Source: Massospora cicadina
Taxonomy: Eukaryota > Entomophthoromycota > Entomophthoromycetes > Entomophthorales > Entomophthoraceae
Assembly: GCA_022478985.1 (NCBI GenBank)
Contig: JAKSZP010009304.1
Location: forward strand, 124,001-188,000
Reading direction: 5' to 3'
DNA: 64,000 nucleotides
Below, piece after piece: positions 44,740 through 56,410 of the stretch (within the stretch, counting starts at the first letter, position 1; each line of letters starts with the position of its first letter). The notes under the pieces are model-generated. The model was not told where the DNA came from and searched no databases. It saw only the letters and a program-made list of their open reading frames with translations. Position numbers and translations under genes: made by a program.

Positions 44740-45147
44740 ACACTTGATATTTGAATATCTTTAAAATTGGATTTACTTAAAATAAAGCCAACCTACAGTT
44801 TGGAATGATTATAATTATATAACATATTAGGGAATTGGATTATCCTAAATCGCTTCCTAATATATATGATCCCCTCTGCACTATCCATATTTGAGAGTCA
44901 TCTGATCTTGGAAAAGTGAACTCATTTTTCCAAGACTTTAAGTGCTAGATTACATTCAAATGTGACTTTGTCCTCTTTATATGTAAAAATGATTTCTAAA
45001 GTTGTGTAAAATTGGCAATTAAGCAATATTAGACAATAATGCCTAGGAAAAGTTAGATTTCATTCTTTGACTTTACCATCTCATATACATATAGCGTCTA
45101 ACTTAGACAGGTGGCCAAAGTCCCTTTTTATTAACTATGAAGCCTAG
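44740..45147 (-). pseudogene. pol: Element H reverse transcriptase C-terminal part
   Basis: Minus strand. Adjacent to the E2 insertion it reads LGFIVNKKGLWPP (near 45105-45147), the RT thumb sequence, followed by LFLGIIV and NFTQL near 45000-45040, the RT to RNase H connection. The upstream half of the same motif (KCQFNKDQL) lies at about 51094-51140 on the other side of E2, so H was one element before E2 inserted. The sequence becomes unreadable toward F. Confidence 0.65.
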
Positions 45148-45152
45148 GTATC

Positions 45153-45998
45153 TGTGAGAAGAGTATCTATAACTCTCCAGTTCCCAGCATGGTAGTGCAA
45201 GGTGCACAAGGCCAACGCCAAGGAACAAGCCATTAGTTCGAAAGTTACTAGAGCCCAGCAGAGGGTGCTGAAGCAATAATAACTTAAGAAGAGAAGTGCA
45301 ATCATGATAATAACAACCCACTAAAAGCGACGTGGTACCCAAAGGGAAAAGGAGTAAATGTCTCAAGTTCAGAGACCTGGGAGACCCAAAGGTGCACAAT
45401 TTTAAAATTTATTTGCAATATGAATAGATTGGTTAACATAGTGTGAGACCTTATAAAGAGGTCTGCTCACAGGCTCGCTATAGATTACATAAGATAAAAC
45501 GGGAAAATGGGAAAGGTTTATTAGGAAAGTTGACCAACAAGGAATGTTGGTCATGGAAAATAGATTTAACCTTTGTCAGGAAAATTCAGGGTTTGCTGAA
45601 GCGGGCCCAAGCACCAATTAACCAATAAGCACACACTACCATCCAAATTGGTAGAATACACCAAACCCTACTTCACTCAGGTAATCAATTAAAAGTTGGA
45701 TCCAACCCAAACATGTAGTTTCATAAATGGAATGGGTTTCAAACCCTTGTTCCTCAATCAACTGAATAGTACCATCATTTTTAATCAAATAAACCATGCA
45801 TTTTAACGCCTGGGCTGATGAAAGGGGCTGGGCGTTCTGCATTTCACTAATGCCAACCTGGCATATTTGGCTTGTACCCAGAGTTGGTCTAGTGTGTGCC
45901 TGAGGTCAGGGAGGGCTTAAGCTTAATCTTCTGGGCCTCCTGTCGCCCAGCCATATCCTTAGGGTTGGTACCCACTATCATGTCATTTAACCATGACA
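45153..45998 (-). repeat. Element E2 3' LTR
   Basis: Plus-strand ends TGTGAGAAGAG and CCATGACA. On the minus strand the junction with the internal region reads GGGTAATGTCATGG. The pol stop TAA (45999-46001) overlaps the ATG (45997-45999) that opens the LTR frame SWLNDMIVGTN. That frame decays after about 35 codons in this copy. Confidence 0.85.
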
Positions 45999-48900
45999 TT
46001 ACCCTCTCCTCCCAACTGGGCTCAACCCCCCTCCAGGGGCTTGCGCAAGGAAAAAGTTTTTGTGGGCTGCGGTCAACTTCATGGAGGCAACGGTAGGTTT
46101 GGGTTCTTATCCAGCAGCTTGGGGGAAACGCTTGTGGAAGGATTCAATCAGATCTTGGGCATGAACACAGGTTCGCACTTGAACCCAATTATTCTCTGCA
46201 GCGTCAAAACCCTTACAAGATAACAGGTACTCAAGTATTAATTTAACACGGCGGGAGGCTACTAATTATTCCAATTCACACTCTGGCGCCTCATTCATGA
46301 GATAGGCCTCAGGAGTCTCTGGGGCCCTTAAACAATGTCAATTTGCTCTCATGGAAGACAGAGAAGATCTGAAATGAAGAGGGAAGATCTATCTAGGTTG
46401 AGGCATGGCCCACCTTTCTAACAACGCGGTAAGGGCCAATCCTCTTTGGTCCCAGCTTCTTGCATGGCTTCTTGATAGGGATGTTATGAGCATCAAGCAT
46501 CACGAGATCCCCTTCCTTTTACGCTGGACCCACTCAGAGCTTACCATCAGCGTTATCCTTATAAACTTGCATTACCGCCTCCAAGCTTGCGGAAACCCCC
46601 TGGTGGACCTTCTTGATAGTCTTGGCAAAGTCCACCATCGCTTCAACCTTAAAACCACAGCTGGGCTTTATGTTAAAGGCAGGTTTAAAGCCATGGTTGG
46701 CGAAAAAAGGGTAACAACTTATAGAAGAATGCAAATTGTTGTTGTAACTAAATTGGGCCATAGGAAGGTGAGAAACCCAATCTGAATGGTCCGCGGCGGT
46801 GAAACACCGCAGAAACTGTTCTAAGCACTAGTTCACTCGGTCAGTCTGCCCATATGATTGAGGATGATAGGCAGTTGAATGGCAGGGGCGAATCTGAAGA
46901 GTCTTATACAATTCTTCCTAAAAGACGGAGGTAAACTGGGGTTCCCAGTCACTAATTATTTCTTGGGAACCCCATGGAGCGTAAACACATGAGTGACGAA
47001 GAGCCTAGTTATCTCAGCCGCGGTTATTGTCATACTGCAAGGAATAAAATGGGCGAACTTTGTAAAACGGTCCACCACCATCATTATGGCATCATAACCA
47101 TCAGAGGCATTAACTCCACAATGAAATCCACCGATAGGGAAGTCCAGGGCCCTTCAGCCTTTTGGACTGGTACCAACAATCCTACTAAAGGTTGCCAGTT
47201 GGGTTTCATCTAATTGCAGATCAGGCACTTTTTACAATACCGCCCTACCTGAGCAGGCAAGCCCTTCCAATTTCAGGTGCGTCATATAAACTCCAACGTC
47301 TTTGCTTTACCAGGATGACCAATGGTGAGTCCATCATGATGGTCCCGGATGATTTCCAGGCGCAGTGGTCCAGCAGGAACCCATAGGTGCCCCTGAAACC
47401 AAACCATCTCATCCTTCATGTGATAGCCCCAGGATAGATCCTCTTGATTTAAAGCGCTCTTTGCAAGTACCATGTATATCCAGCCGATAGCAGCTGAGAA
47501 AGGACTACCTTTCTGAACATACTATATTCCTCCGCATTTTCCAGAGGTAGTGCGCTGGTCCGTTGGGTGGGGGAGAGGATAGTTGAGACACAATTTTATT
47601 TGGCAGAATCATCACCTGTGTGTATGAACTTCTACCTCCTTTAGATCAGGAGCTAAAGCAGGGTTGTGGCCTATAGCATCCGCCAAACCATTATCTTGCC
47701 CTTGGTGAACTTGAAAGAAAGGCAAATTGGGAAAGGGTCTCATGCCAACGGGTCTGCCGTGGAGTTAGGACATGAGGGGTGTGGTAGTACAGCAAGGCAC
47801 GGTGATCTGTATGTACACGGAATGGCTGGGTGGAGCCATGCAAGTGGTGATGACAATAAGTCAGCGCCTCCACCACTGCTAGTAGCTCCTTGTCATAAAC
47901 AGCGTAATTTAACTCTGGCAAAGACATTTTCCTAGCAAATATCCCACCAGATTCTCTATCCCATCTTCGCCTACTTGTAACAAGGTGGCCGCTATGGCGA
48001 AGTTAGAGGCATCAGTAGACACAACGAACTCCTTTGAATGGTCGACATGATGAAGAACAGACATGTACAACAGGGTGCACTTCACTGCTTGGAAAGCATC
48101 CTCCAAAAGGGTGGACCACTGAAGCACCTTTGCACCGCAGCCTTATATAAGGGTGCTGCCACCTAAGAAAGATTGGATGTGAACTTCTTGAGGAACTTAC
48201 ACGTCCCCAAAAAGCTCCTCAATTTCTTGACTGAGGTGGGGTGGGCCACTCACGAATAGCCTTCTCCTTAATTGGAGTTAAATTGTGACCCTGGTCAAAC
48301 ATGATGTTGCCCAGAAAAGTGACCTGGGACTTGAAAAATTCACACTTGCTAATCTTCAGCGTAAGGCTGGCTGCCTTTAACCGCTCCACCACCTGCTAAA
48401 GGTGACCTGCATGGGATTCCTGATCAGGGAAAAACACCAGGATAGCGTCCATGTAGGCAACCGCACATACCCCTAACAAGTCCCCCAACACTGTATCAAT
48501 GCGGCATTGAAAGATAGCAGGGGCATTCATAAGCCCAAAGGGCATGACCCAAAAATGAGAAATCTCATTTCTTGTACAGGATGTGATTAGCCATTCTCGT
48601 TCCTTTTTAATCTGAATCTGATTTAACGCATTGAGGCAATCCAGATTGGAAAAGACCTTAGCATTCTCCACATAGCGCGCAATCTGAGAATCCAAAGGGA
48701 TGGGATGAAGGTCTGGTACAGTAACGTTGTGAGGTTCCCATAGTCTACGCATGGTTGTAGAGTACAATCAGCCTTCTCAACAAAGAGAAGTGGAGAGCAA
48801 ACAGGGGAGATACGCTAAACATGCCTTTGGCTAACTTTCCCTTCACTTACACATATAACGCCTCTTCCTCCCGGATGGTCTAAGGGTAAATGGGATAAGA

Positions 48901-49480
48901 AATACTCACCAGATCCACAGTGAGTTTGAAGTCACAGTTATACTTGGAATGATCAGGTAGTGCATCAGCTGAAGCTGCATCAAAGGAAGATTCCAAACTC
49001 TCCAAACAAGAAGGTAGGGGAACCACCACAGTGGGCTTCAGCATAGAGGAAAGGCTAAGGGTGTTAAGGTGAGGCCAGTGGGGCAAGTCGCCCTGAGCGT
49101 CAGCCTCAGACAAAGGAACAACTAGTATGTGACCATTATTTAATGTTAGGGATAGGGTATTCTCCTTCAAGTTGGTTCTAACGGCAAACTTCCGCCACCA
49201 CTCCACACCCAAGATGATAGGGTACAAGAGGTTTATGATAGCTTGGAAGTGATCAGACAAGTGGTATTTGCCATCATGATAGTCCACTGTCCCAACGACC
49301 TTCAGAGTGGGAATACCTTAGGATGCTCCTCCCCTAACCATACCACCTGGCAAGTAACTCAGCCCAAGGTAGTCGGCTAGGTACTGGTCTATAAAGTTTT
49401 CAGTGGCGCCAGTATCCACCAGAATAATGGTGCTGAATTTCCCTAAAGGGGAGGACAGGATAGCAGTCAGTAAAAAATAC
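45999..49480 (-). pseudogene. pol: Element E2 pol relic: protease, RT, RNase H, integrase, chromodomain
   Basis: Protease LVDTGATENFI has DTG codons at 49408-49416. Reverse transcriptase (about 48200-48900) includes PHNVTVPDLHPIPL, FSNLDCLNALNQIQIK, VMPFGLMNAP and a box reading YMDA (48444-48455), the second aspartate changed to alanine. RNase H covers 47691-48127 with VSTDASNFAIAATLLQ, LPELNYAVYDKELLAVVEAL and VHTDHRALLYYH, one of the cleanest in the window. Integrase (about 46400-47470) has the zinc region with IRDHHDGLTIGHPGKAKT and a C-terminal AQFSYNNNLHSS segment near 46740. The chromodomain relic lies at 46130-46310, and Pol ends GGGLSPVGRRG at the LTR. Stops separate most segments. 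Confidence 0.85.
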
Positions 49481-50238
49481 CTAGAATGGTCTTTAACTAA
49501 TGCAGAAAACGCCAACACTTCACCCGAAAAACTTCCTCTGGCTCTAGCACACCATCAGGGTATGTTGTGGAATTGAAGAAGGGGGAGGGATAGTTGGCCA
49601 CTCTTACTACTGAGGCTACATACCCCATCATGCCTTCTGCAGGTGCATATACTTTATCATATTTAAAACGAAGAGCTTTCTCCACTTCTTGAGTGCCACG
49701 GATCATGGTAGGGGTCAAACGAGGGTTCTCAGGGGTTATTTGATATACTGGCATTGGGTTCTCATCCAAGCCAGAAAAGCTAAGAAACGGCTCAGAGGTT
49801 TGGATAAGATTAGATTATCATAAAACGCGCTTTTAGGTGCGAACAACCCTATTCCCCTAACCACAATGGAATGCCCGATGTTATTCAAGGCCAACACCCC
49901 AGCCTATCTATGCCAATTCCGCTGGCATTGTCTGAATGCTCTATCGAAGTAAAACTCATTAATTTAAGTTGAATTTGGTACTTTAGGTTGAAAGTTGGAA
50001 ATCACAACATTTGGACCAAGAAGCGTATGTATCCACCAGGTACAAGTATGAAGGGTGGGTACTTTCCAGTTCAAGGAAACCATAATAATGCCAAGATTCT
50101 CCAACCTTCAGATAAAAAAGGAAACAGTGATGCAGGCTACCACAGCCAAAGCCCACAGCTGGCGCCCACCGTTTACACTTTGGGAAAGTCCCACACAGTA
50201 AAGTTCATGCACATAAAATTAAAAGGTTGGTCGACTAA
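49481..50238 (-). pseudogene. gag: Element E2 leader and short Gag region
   Basis: The minus strand from the 5' LTR reads TTAGTCGACCAACC at the primer position. It contains a LVPGGYIRF segment near 50030 and then the module at 49497-49769 with ITPENPRLTPTMIRGTQEVEKAL and VANYPSPF. Both segments match E1. About 260 codons separate LTR and protease, with no zinc knuckle. The shared form in two independent copies argues that the short region is a family trait and not a random deletion. Confidence 0.5.
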
Positions 50239-51088
50239 TGTAAGGAGAGTGTCTATAACTCTTAAATTTCCAGCGTGGTAGTGCACAGTGCACAAGTCCA
50301 ACGCCATGGAACCAGACATTAGTTTGAAAGTTACTAGAGCCCAGCAGAGGGTGCTGAAGTAATAATAACTTAAGATGAGAAGTGCAATCATGATACTAAA
50401 CAACTCACCAAAAGTGACGCAGTGCCCAAAGGGAAGAGGAGTAAATGTACCAGGTTGGAGGGAACCTGGGCGACCCAATGGTGCACAAGTTGAAAATGTA
50501 ATTGCATTATAAATAGATTGGTTAACATAGTGTGAGACCTCCTCAAAGAGGTCTGCGCACAGGATTGCTAGAGATACAATAAGAAAACTGGGAAAACGAG
50601 AAAGGTTTATTAGGAGAGTTGATCAACAAGGAATGCTGGTCATGGAAAATAGATTTAACCTTTGTCAGGAAAATTCAGGGTTTGCTGAAGCGGGCCCAAG
50701 CACCAATTCACCAATAAGCACACACTACCATCCAAATTGGTAGAATACACCAAACCCTACTTCACTCAAGTAATCAATTGATTGTTGGATCTGACCCAAA
50801 AGCGTACTTTTGTATTTGGAACAGGTTTGAACCCTTGTTCCTCAGTCAACTGAATAGTACCATCATTGTTAATCAAATAAACCATGCATTTTAATGCCTG
50901 GGCCGACGAAAGGGGCTGGGCGTTCTGCATTCTTACTAATGCCAACCTGGCATATTTAGCTTGTACCCAGCGTTGGTCTAGTGTGTGCCTGAGGTCAGAT
51001 AAGGCCTGGAGCTTCACCTTCTGGGCCTCATGTCACCCATCCTTGTCATTAGGGTTTGTACCCACTATCATGTCATTTAACCATGACA
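50239..51088 (-). repeat. Element E2 5' LTR
   Basis: 850 bp. The plus strand starts TGTAAGGAGAG and ends TTAACCATGACA, followed by GTATT. It carries the LTR frame described separately. Confidence 0.86.
50766..51088 (-). CDS. LTR-encoded reading frame of element E2, 5' copy
   Basis: The minus-strand frame opens SWLNDMIVGTN at the LTR start. It has one stop near 51030, then about 84 open codons (51017-50766) including LSDLRHTLDQRWVQAKYA (LSDLRHTLDQRWV at 50964-51002). Compared with E1 at 32018-32077, 20 codons differ at about 8 silent and 4 mostly conservative replacement sites, by eye. The frame is in U3 and would be expressed from the 3' LTR downstream of pol. Confidence 0.5.
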
Positions 51089-51093
51089 GTATT

Positions 51094-52650
51094 TCAGTTG
51101 ATCCTTATTGAATTGGCACTTCCCAGGCTTTGTTTTCTTTAATTTTGCAGCTGCAAGCCTTTTAAAAACTTCCACTAAGTATTCCAGGTGGTCTATTGTG
51201 CAATAGAAAACATTGTATCATCAAGGTACACCAATACACATGCCAAATTAAGTCCTTAAGGGTTGTGTCCATGGCTCTTTGGAACGTAACTGGGGCATTC
51301 CATATCCCTTGCAGAATTCTGTCAGCTAAAATAGGCCTCATGGCTTATTTTTACACACTTTTCGCGCTATTCTTTGGGTTGTTGATCTGACAATACTAAC
51401 TAATGAGGTACATTGACAAAAATATTTGCATTTCTAGTTTGTCCAAGGCATTATCAATTTATGGCAAAGGATATAAAAGACTTATTTGTGATGTTGTCTA
51501 GTTTCTGGTAAACAATGATGAACCAATATCTTCCATCCTTCTTTTTTACTTCAAACTGGCATGGCCCAATGGCTTTTTAATGGCATTAGCATTCCGTGAT
51601 CAAGAAGCTCTTTAATCTCTTTCAACGCAACTTCTTTTGATACCTTTTAGCGTCTAATTGAGTGTAAACAAATTGGGTTAGGTTTTTCAGTATTAATATG
51701 GATGACCCTCTGACACATTTTAGGTAAAAATCATCTTTCTCAAATATCTCTAGATATATCAAAAATACCTTCTGAGCTTGACTCTTCTCTGGGTTGGTCA
51801 GGTTACCCAAATTTTCATAGGGAGTACATTCATATTATTAACTACAGCCTCTTCAGGAAGCCCTGTTTTTAGGGCTTAAAAACTGTGAAAAGAATACATT
51901 CTGTGGTAGAGGAAAAGTGAAAGAAGGCAATTATCTTTTGATTCATAATTGTGATAGTCCAATATTGTAGGTTTGTACATGTAATGTGATAGTCTTCATG
52001 GCCTGAAATAATTTTACTAAGTGCAATGGTGGGCTCAAATTGTGATCTAGAATATGGTCGAAATACTTCACCATAAAGTCTTTTACAGAATTTTAATTGT
52101 CAGTCTAGGGATGACCACCTGAGTTCTTAACAGCATGAAAACTTGCTGATCTGATTGAAGATGAACTCCCTTTAGATCAGTGATTTGAATGAGCGACGAT
52201 TTACTCTTTGATTGTGCTTTTATTACTTATTAAGTATTACACCATCATTGTAGGTCATATTTTTTAATAGACTGAGCTTTTTTTTCTCAACCTTTCCATA
52301 CTTGTTATAGTGCAGTGGGATATCCTGACCAGGAATGGTGAGAGTGTCATTTTTATGACTTGTAGCCACTTTAAATCTTCTCAGAAATCAGTCTAACTAA
52401 GTCATCATAGTTTATGTTTGGCAACATCATGGCTGATGCTGTCGCTACAATATATTTGAAACGTAGAGTAAAGTACTGTATGTACCAATCAACTAAGTCT
52501 ATGCACCCCTGATGTGGCATACTCTTGACAATGGGCAACATCAGGAACAAACCTCAACTCCTTAACCAATTTTTACTGACATATTGATAAGAGCTCCACT
52601 ATCAATGATGGCCAGAATCCAGACCTTTTCAAGGCTATATCCACATATGT
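51094..52650 (-). pseudogene. pol: Element H pol relic: protease and reverse transcriptase
   Basis: Minus strand. Protease reads LAIIDSGALINMS with DSG codons at 52595-52603, close to the element A protease (PIIDSGAPINI). Reverse transcriptase has a NAPVTFQRAM block near 51280 and an intact YLDD box at 51217-51228 (VLVYLDDTMFS). It then runs to KCQFNKDQL at the E2 insertion and continues at 45147. The segment 51622-51810 is an open stretch in the protease-RT linker. Many stops are present. RNase H and integrase of H were not recognised in the window. Confidence 0.7.
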
Positions 52651-52779
52651 ACATTTGGAACAGGGTTCAGAAGTGTTTATCAGGTGAATACTTCGGTTGT
52701 TGCTTGAAATCAGATGTGACTTCAGACTTGAGCAGATAATGGGAAGTTATTTTTCAAAGTTTTCATTATAATTAGCTAT

Positions 52780-54045
52780 TTTTATGTCATGGATTGAAGT
52801 CAAGTCAGTAGAACATCTATTATGAAGGTCTAACCCCTGCTCAATGATCTGCTTTGCTTAGGGTTTAGACACTTCTTCTCATGCTTCATTGGCAATATTT
52901 GAAGGTTTATTTTTTGCCTTAGCAAAAGTAGTGAACATTAGGATATTATTAGCCACAAGATGAAGGAGGTTATCTTCAGCCACATTATTGGGCATAAAAA
53001 GCTTGCTAGTGTCAGAGGAAATGGTATTGCTGAACATTAATGGATTTAGAAGCGTTTCTCCTTTACTCCACCTGCTCTTTTCCCGCATCATTGCCTTTTT
53101 GATCTCTTTGGTAACATTTACCCAGGGCTTCTTGTCTAATCGTATGCAATATTGTCTAGCAAAATGCCCTTTTTGCCTAAAGTTATGGCATTTAATTTAG
53201 CCTTATTGCTGTTTTTGTTCCCCATATTGATTTATGTACCGGACTTTTTCCCTTTGTTGAATGTATTGTTGTTCTTTGGGCTTGACAATCGAATTTTTGC
53301 TGATTTTTGGGCCAAATAGGAGCTTTAAACTTTTCTGTCACAGTATCTAAAGTAATTAGTAAGCTCTTGAGCCACCATGTTTTATTAAATGCCGATATCG
53401 TGCCTAGATGTCATACTAGGGTTTGACCACATATCAACTGCAATTTTTCATCAAATTGGTCATTTCATTAGATCCAATAAAGGTTTGTGCCTCAAGGTAG
53501 AACCTGTTATCAAAGTCTTTTATTGCCTCATTATGCTTGAACTTAATGTCAAGAAGTTCAGTTCTTTGGGTCGCTTTTTTAGGCCCTCCAAATGCTAATA
53601 TAACAGTGTTTTTGGCATCCTATAGGACCATCAATCAAAATAGGTATAGTGTGATCACAGCTGTGGTAGTCAAGCAAGTTGATCAATGTAGACGCCTTTA
53701 CATGGTCTGACGCCCCTTTTATTTCTATATTAAATAGTTTGAGGACGTGTTAATATTCTCATACTTGTCAAATTTCAGCAAATTATAAGAATTTGGAGTC
53801 TTCTTGCCTGTTCAGGGATAATCAATGCCGCGCTTCTAGTAGTACTAAGATACTTTGGTAAATCTTCAGTTTAAATCAGCCCTTAATTCTGAAAGTTCAT
53901 CTGGGGTTAGAATTGATTTCAGAACTTTAGGCATAGTACAAATAATTAAAGTGTTAATTTCCGTAAAAGTTTAAATTCCAAATGATATAATTTTATTATA
54001 TTTCTCTGAACTACTTGATTCTGGCTCATCAATTTTGGGCCTTTG
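52780..54045 (-). pseudogene. gag: Element H gag relic with decayed zinc knuckle
   Basis: The Gag core near 53460-53610 contains GGPKKATQRTELLDIKF, then HNEAIKDFDNRFYLEAQTF, corresponding to the EFG and FY regions of A, B and F. Nucleocapsid sequence at 53145-53190 reads CHNF-RQKG-H-FARQ-Y, a C-x2-C-x4-H-x4-C knuckle in which two cysteines have become phenylalanine and tyrosine. Element A is the closest relative in this window. Confidence 0.65.
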
Positions 54046-54060
54046 ATATTTTTCAAGCTT

Positions 54061-54361
54061 AAGGGGTGGAAGGCGAGTCAGTAGGGCATATGGTTACCAA
54101 CCTGAAGGTTACAGGTTTGATTCCTGCCCTTTGCACATCAATTGGGGTGCCAGCCAAAGGAAGCTATTGGCGGTTAGTAGGTCTAATAACACGAAAACCT
54201 TACCCATGATGTAACCAGAAAAATCTGAGTCCCAATCCGGAGGTGAAAAAAACTTTCTATGACAGAGTTGACCCTGCTCAGGTTTCATGTCGATACTTTC
54301 TTTCTCTATTTTGATAATGTCCATCCCCTGGTCAGCTTGCCTCAAATAAATAAAAATAAAA
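54061..54361 (+). mobile_element. tRNA-derived SINE, copy 2
   Basis: 301 bp, flanked by ATATTTTTCAAGCTT (54046-54060) and ATATCTTCCAAGCTT (54362-54376), which match at 13 of 15 positions. The A box is at about 54072-54085 (GGCGAGTCAGTAGG), the B box at 54114-54124 (GGTTTGATTCC), and an AAATAAATAAAAATAAAAA tail ends the copy. The body matches copy 1 in reverse orientation at 27122-27415, including TGACCCTGCTCAGGTTTCATG. It sits in the gag region of element H. Confidence 0.87.
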
Positions 54362-54376
54362 ATATCTTCCAAGCTT

Positions 54377-55570
54377 TTTTTTATGCCTGAATGACTGGAG
54401 TTTCTTCATTCTCCCCTCCCTAAGAGAGGTTAAACAGTGACAAACCTTAGCCTTGAAGAAATGCAACTTCTTTTCTAATATTGTCACATTCCTTTTTTAT
54501 AAAACTTGTTTTGCCATTATGGGTTTAGAACCTTTGGCCAGATTTTCTACATGGAATCTATTGTCTATACTTGGGTTCTAATTACTCATTTTTTCTAAGT
54601 AATTTTAGTGTTTTTTTGCTTATAATCCAAAGACAAATACCAGATTTTGAAAAATTATCTTTAATCTGAGATTTTTTTATCCATATTTAGAGTTGGTGGT
54701 AAAGCAATAATATCTTTAATATTCTTATTTAAACACCCTGCTCATTTCAAACATAAGCATAAGAGCAAACATGCACTGATTATAAGTCAATGTGATTTTT
54801 TCAGGCTGAAGTGGCCTATTCATCCAGGTCTTCTGACATGACACAACCTAAATGAATTCCAGCTTCTGAAAGCGGTGATTAACATTTTTTGCTAATCAAT
54901 GTGATAATTTATTGTGAGCAAGGAATTCTGTGGCCACCTTTAAACTTTTAGTTTATTTTTTTTCTTCTATGCTGCTCAATATATGATGTGCATCTTTGGC
55001 ATGTTTGTTAGACCACAACTTGCTTGCAGACTTTGATTTAAGTATATTAATTTTTTAACAGACTTATCAGTAAGATCATTCTTCCTCCTTAACATATAGT
55101 ATATTTATGTGAAAACCAGTTTTTGTCTGGCAAGAATTTGCTGTCTTTCTTTATTGGAGGTTAAACAAAACTAACCAGGAATCTAATGGTTGTGACTGTT
55201 TTTAAGATGTTTCGCAAGGTTCACCATGGTTGCCTACAATACATTAAATACTATCCATCTTGAGTGCCCAATTTTTTAAGTAAATCAAGCTGAAAGAAAA
55301 GTCTTTTTGTGATGTACCGATCCTAAATTCATGGAATAAAGTTTCCATCATGTTCTTTATACTTTCTAATAAATTCTAATTAGGCTCAAGTGAAGACTTA
55401 TGCTCTCCTCCCTCTGCAACATATCCAAGGAGTAAAAGGTACCCTTATTGGATCATGTTGGGAGATTCTAAAGTACTCAGTGGTCTCTCTATCACTTTCA
55501 TCCATCTTGTTATCATTATCTATTATGGCTGAATTAGCCTGGGTCTTTTCTTGTGTGTTCATATAAAGGG
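54377..55570 (-). pseudogene. Probable N-terminal part of element H gag
   Basis: The minus strand has a candidate ATG near 55560 (MNTQEKTQAN) and a 48-codon open stretch with MDESDRETTEYFRISQHDPIR near 55440-55510. It then decays into stops toward the SINE. Placement upstream of the recognisable Gag core, in the same direction, suggests one gene of more than 2 kb cut by the SINE. The family of this N-terminal part is not recognised. Confidence 0.4.
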
Positions 55571-56405
55571 GCTTTTTCTGGTTTAAGTGAGCACTATTTG
55601 TTAAATAAGAGGATTAGATTGCTTGAAAACAAATCATACTCATAAAGTTGGGTTTAACTTCAGCCAATATTCCTAAATTTTTGACAAATTCTTACAGTAT
55701 TTTAACTGTTTAAAATTTACAAGAAACCATAAAAATATATGCCTCTTCTGATCTTCTAGAGCTAATTTGTTCCTATAAAATTGGTGACTCCTTATGATGC
55801 AGGCAAAGGAACAAGATTAGGATCTCTTTTATGACAGTTTATTTGCACTCCTAATAGAAACTAACGCTCTGATGGAGTTATTATATAAAACGATATAAGG
55901 CAGAAAAAATTTTATCAGATACTATGTTTTTCCCTATAATCCTTTTTAGCCAGGCGCCAGTATTTTATACCTTGAGGGCACCTTGTAGCCACAATCTTCT
56001 GGGTTCAAACAAGCAGTTTATCTCAGATTACAATATAAATAATTCCTCACATCAGTTTTACCCTTGAACTGATAGAACAACTGTTATTTTGTCCCAATTA
56101 GTGGCAAGTTGCTCTCATAATTGGGTTTGTATTGGGTACAATATTGCAACTTGGAGTTGCATAATTGCCCTAATATCAGTCCAATTAATGCTTTGTCATG
56201 CAGCTGATGAACAAAAACATTGGGAAAGACAGATATTAAATTTGACAATTGTAAACCCTTGATTGGTAAATCACCAGATCTCTTAATAACACTAATACTC
56301 CTTATTTGGGGAATCCATGTTTAAGTGCATAATGTGACATGCAGGGATCAAACACAAGTCCGCCTCAGTGTGAAACAAATCTAGGATAAATTTAGAGACT
56401 CAAAT
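55571..56405. other. Unassigned region between element H and C2
   Basis: AT-rich with no reading frame I can support. It would be the 5' end of H (leader or LTR), but no partner LTR is visible in the window, so the boundary cannot be set. Confidence 0.3.
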
Positions 56406-56410
56406 AAGTG

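Larger units (their letters stand above)
45153..51088 (-). mobile_element. Element E2: chromovirus inserted in element H RT
   Basis: 5936 bp on the minus strand, with LTRs of 846 bp (45153-45998) and 850 bp (50239-51088). The flanks GTATC (45148-45152) and GTATT (51089-51093) match at 4 of 5. It has the same organisation and size as E1 after SINE removal (about 5945 bp). It encodes a short Gag region, protease VDTGATEN, RT, RNase H, integrase and a chromodomain. LTR divergence is clearly greater than in E1, so it is older. Confidence 0.88.

Noticed and set aside
46405..46785. 126-codon plus-strand frame
   Set aside because: It is antisense to the E2 integrase C-terminal region, homologous to E1 31200-31570.
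54072..54124. Possible tRNA gene with A and B boxes
   Set aside because: It is the head of a 300-bp element repeated at 27122-27415 and flanked by target-site duplications, so it is a SINE. The acceptor stem is not maintained.
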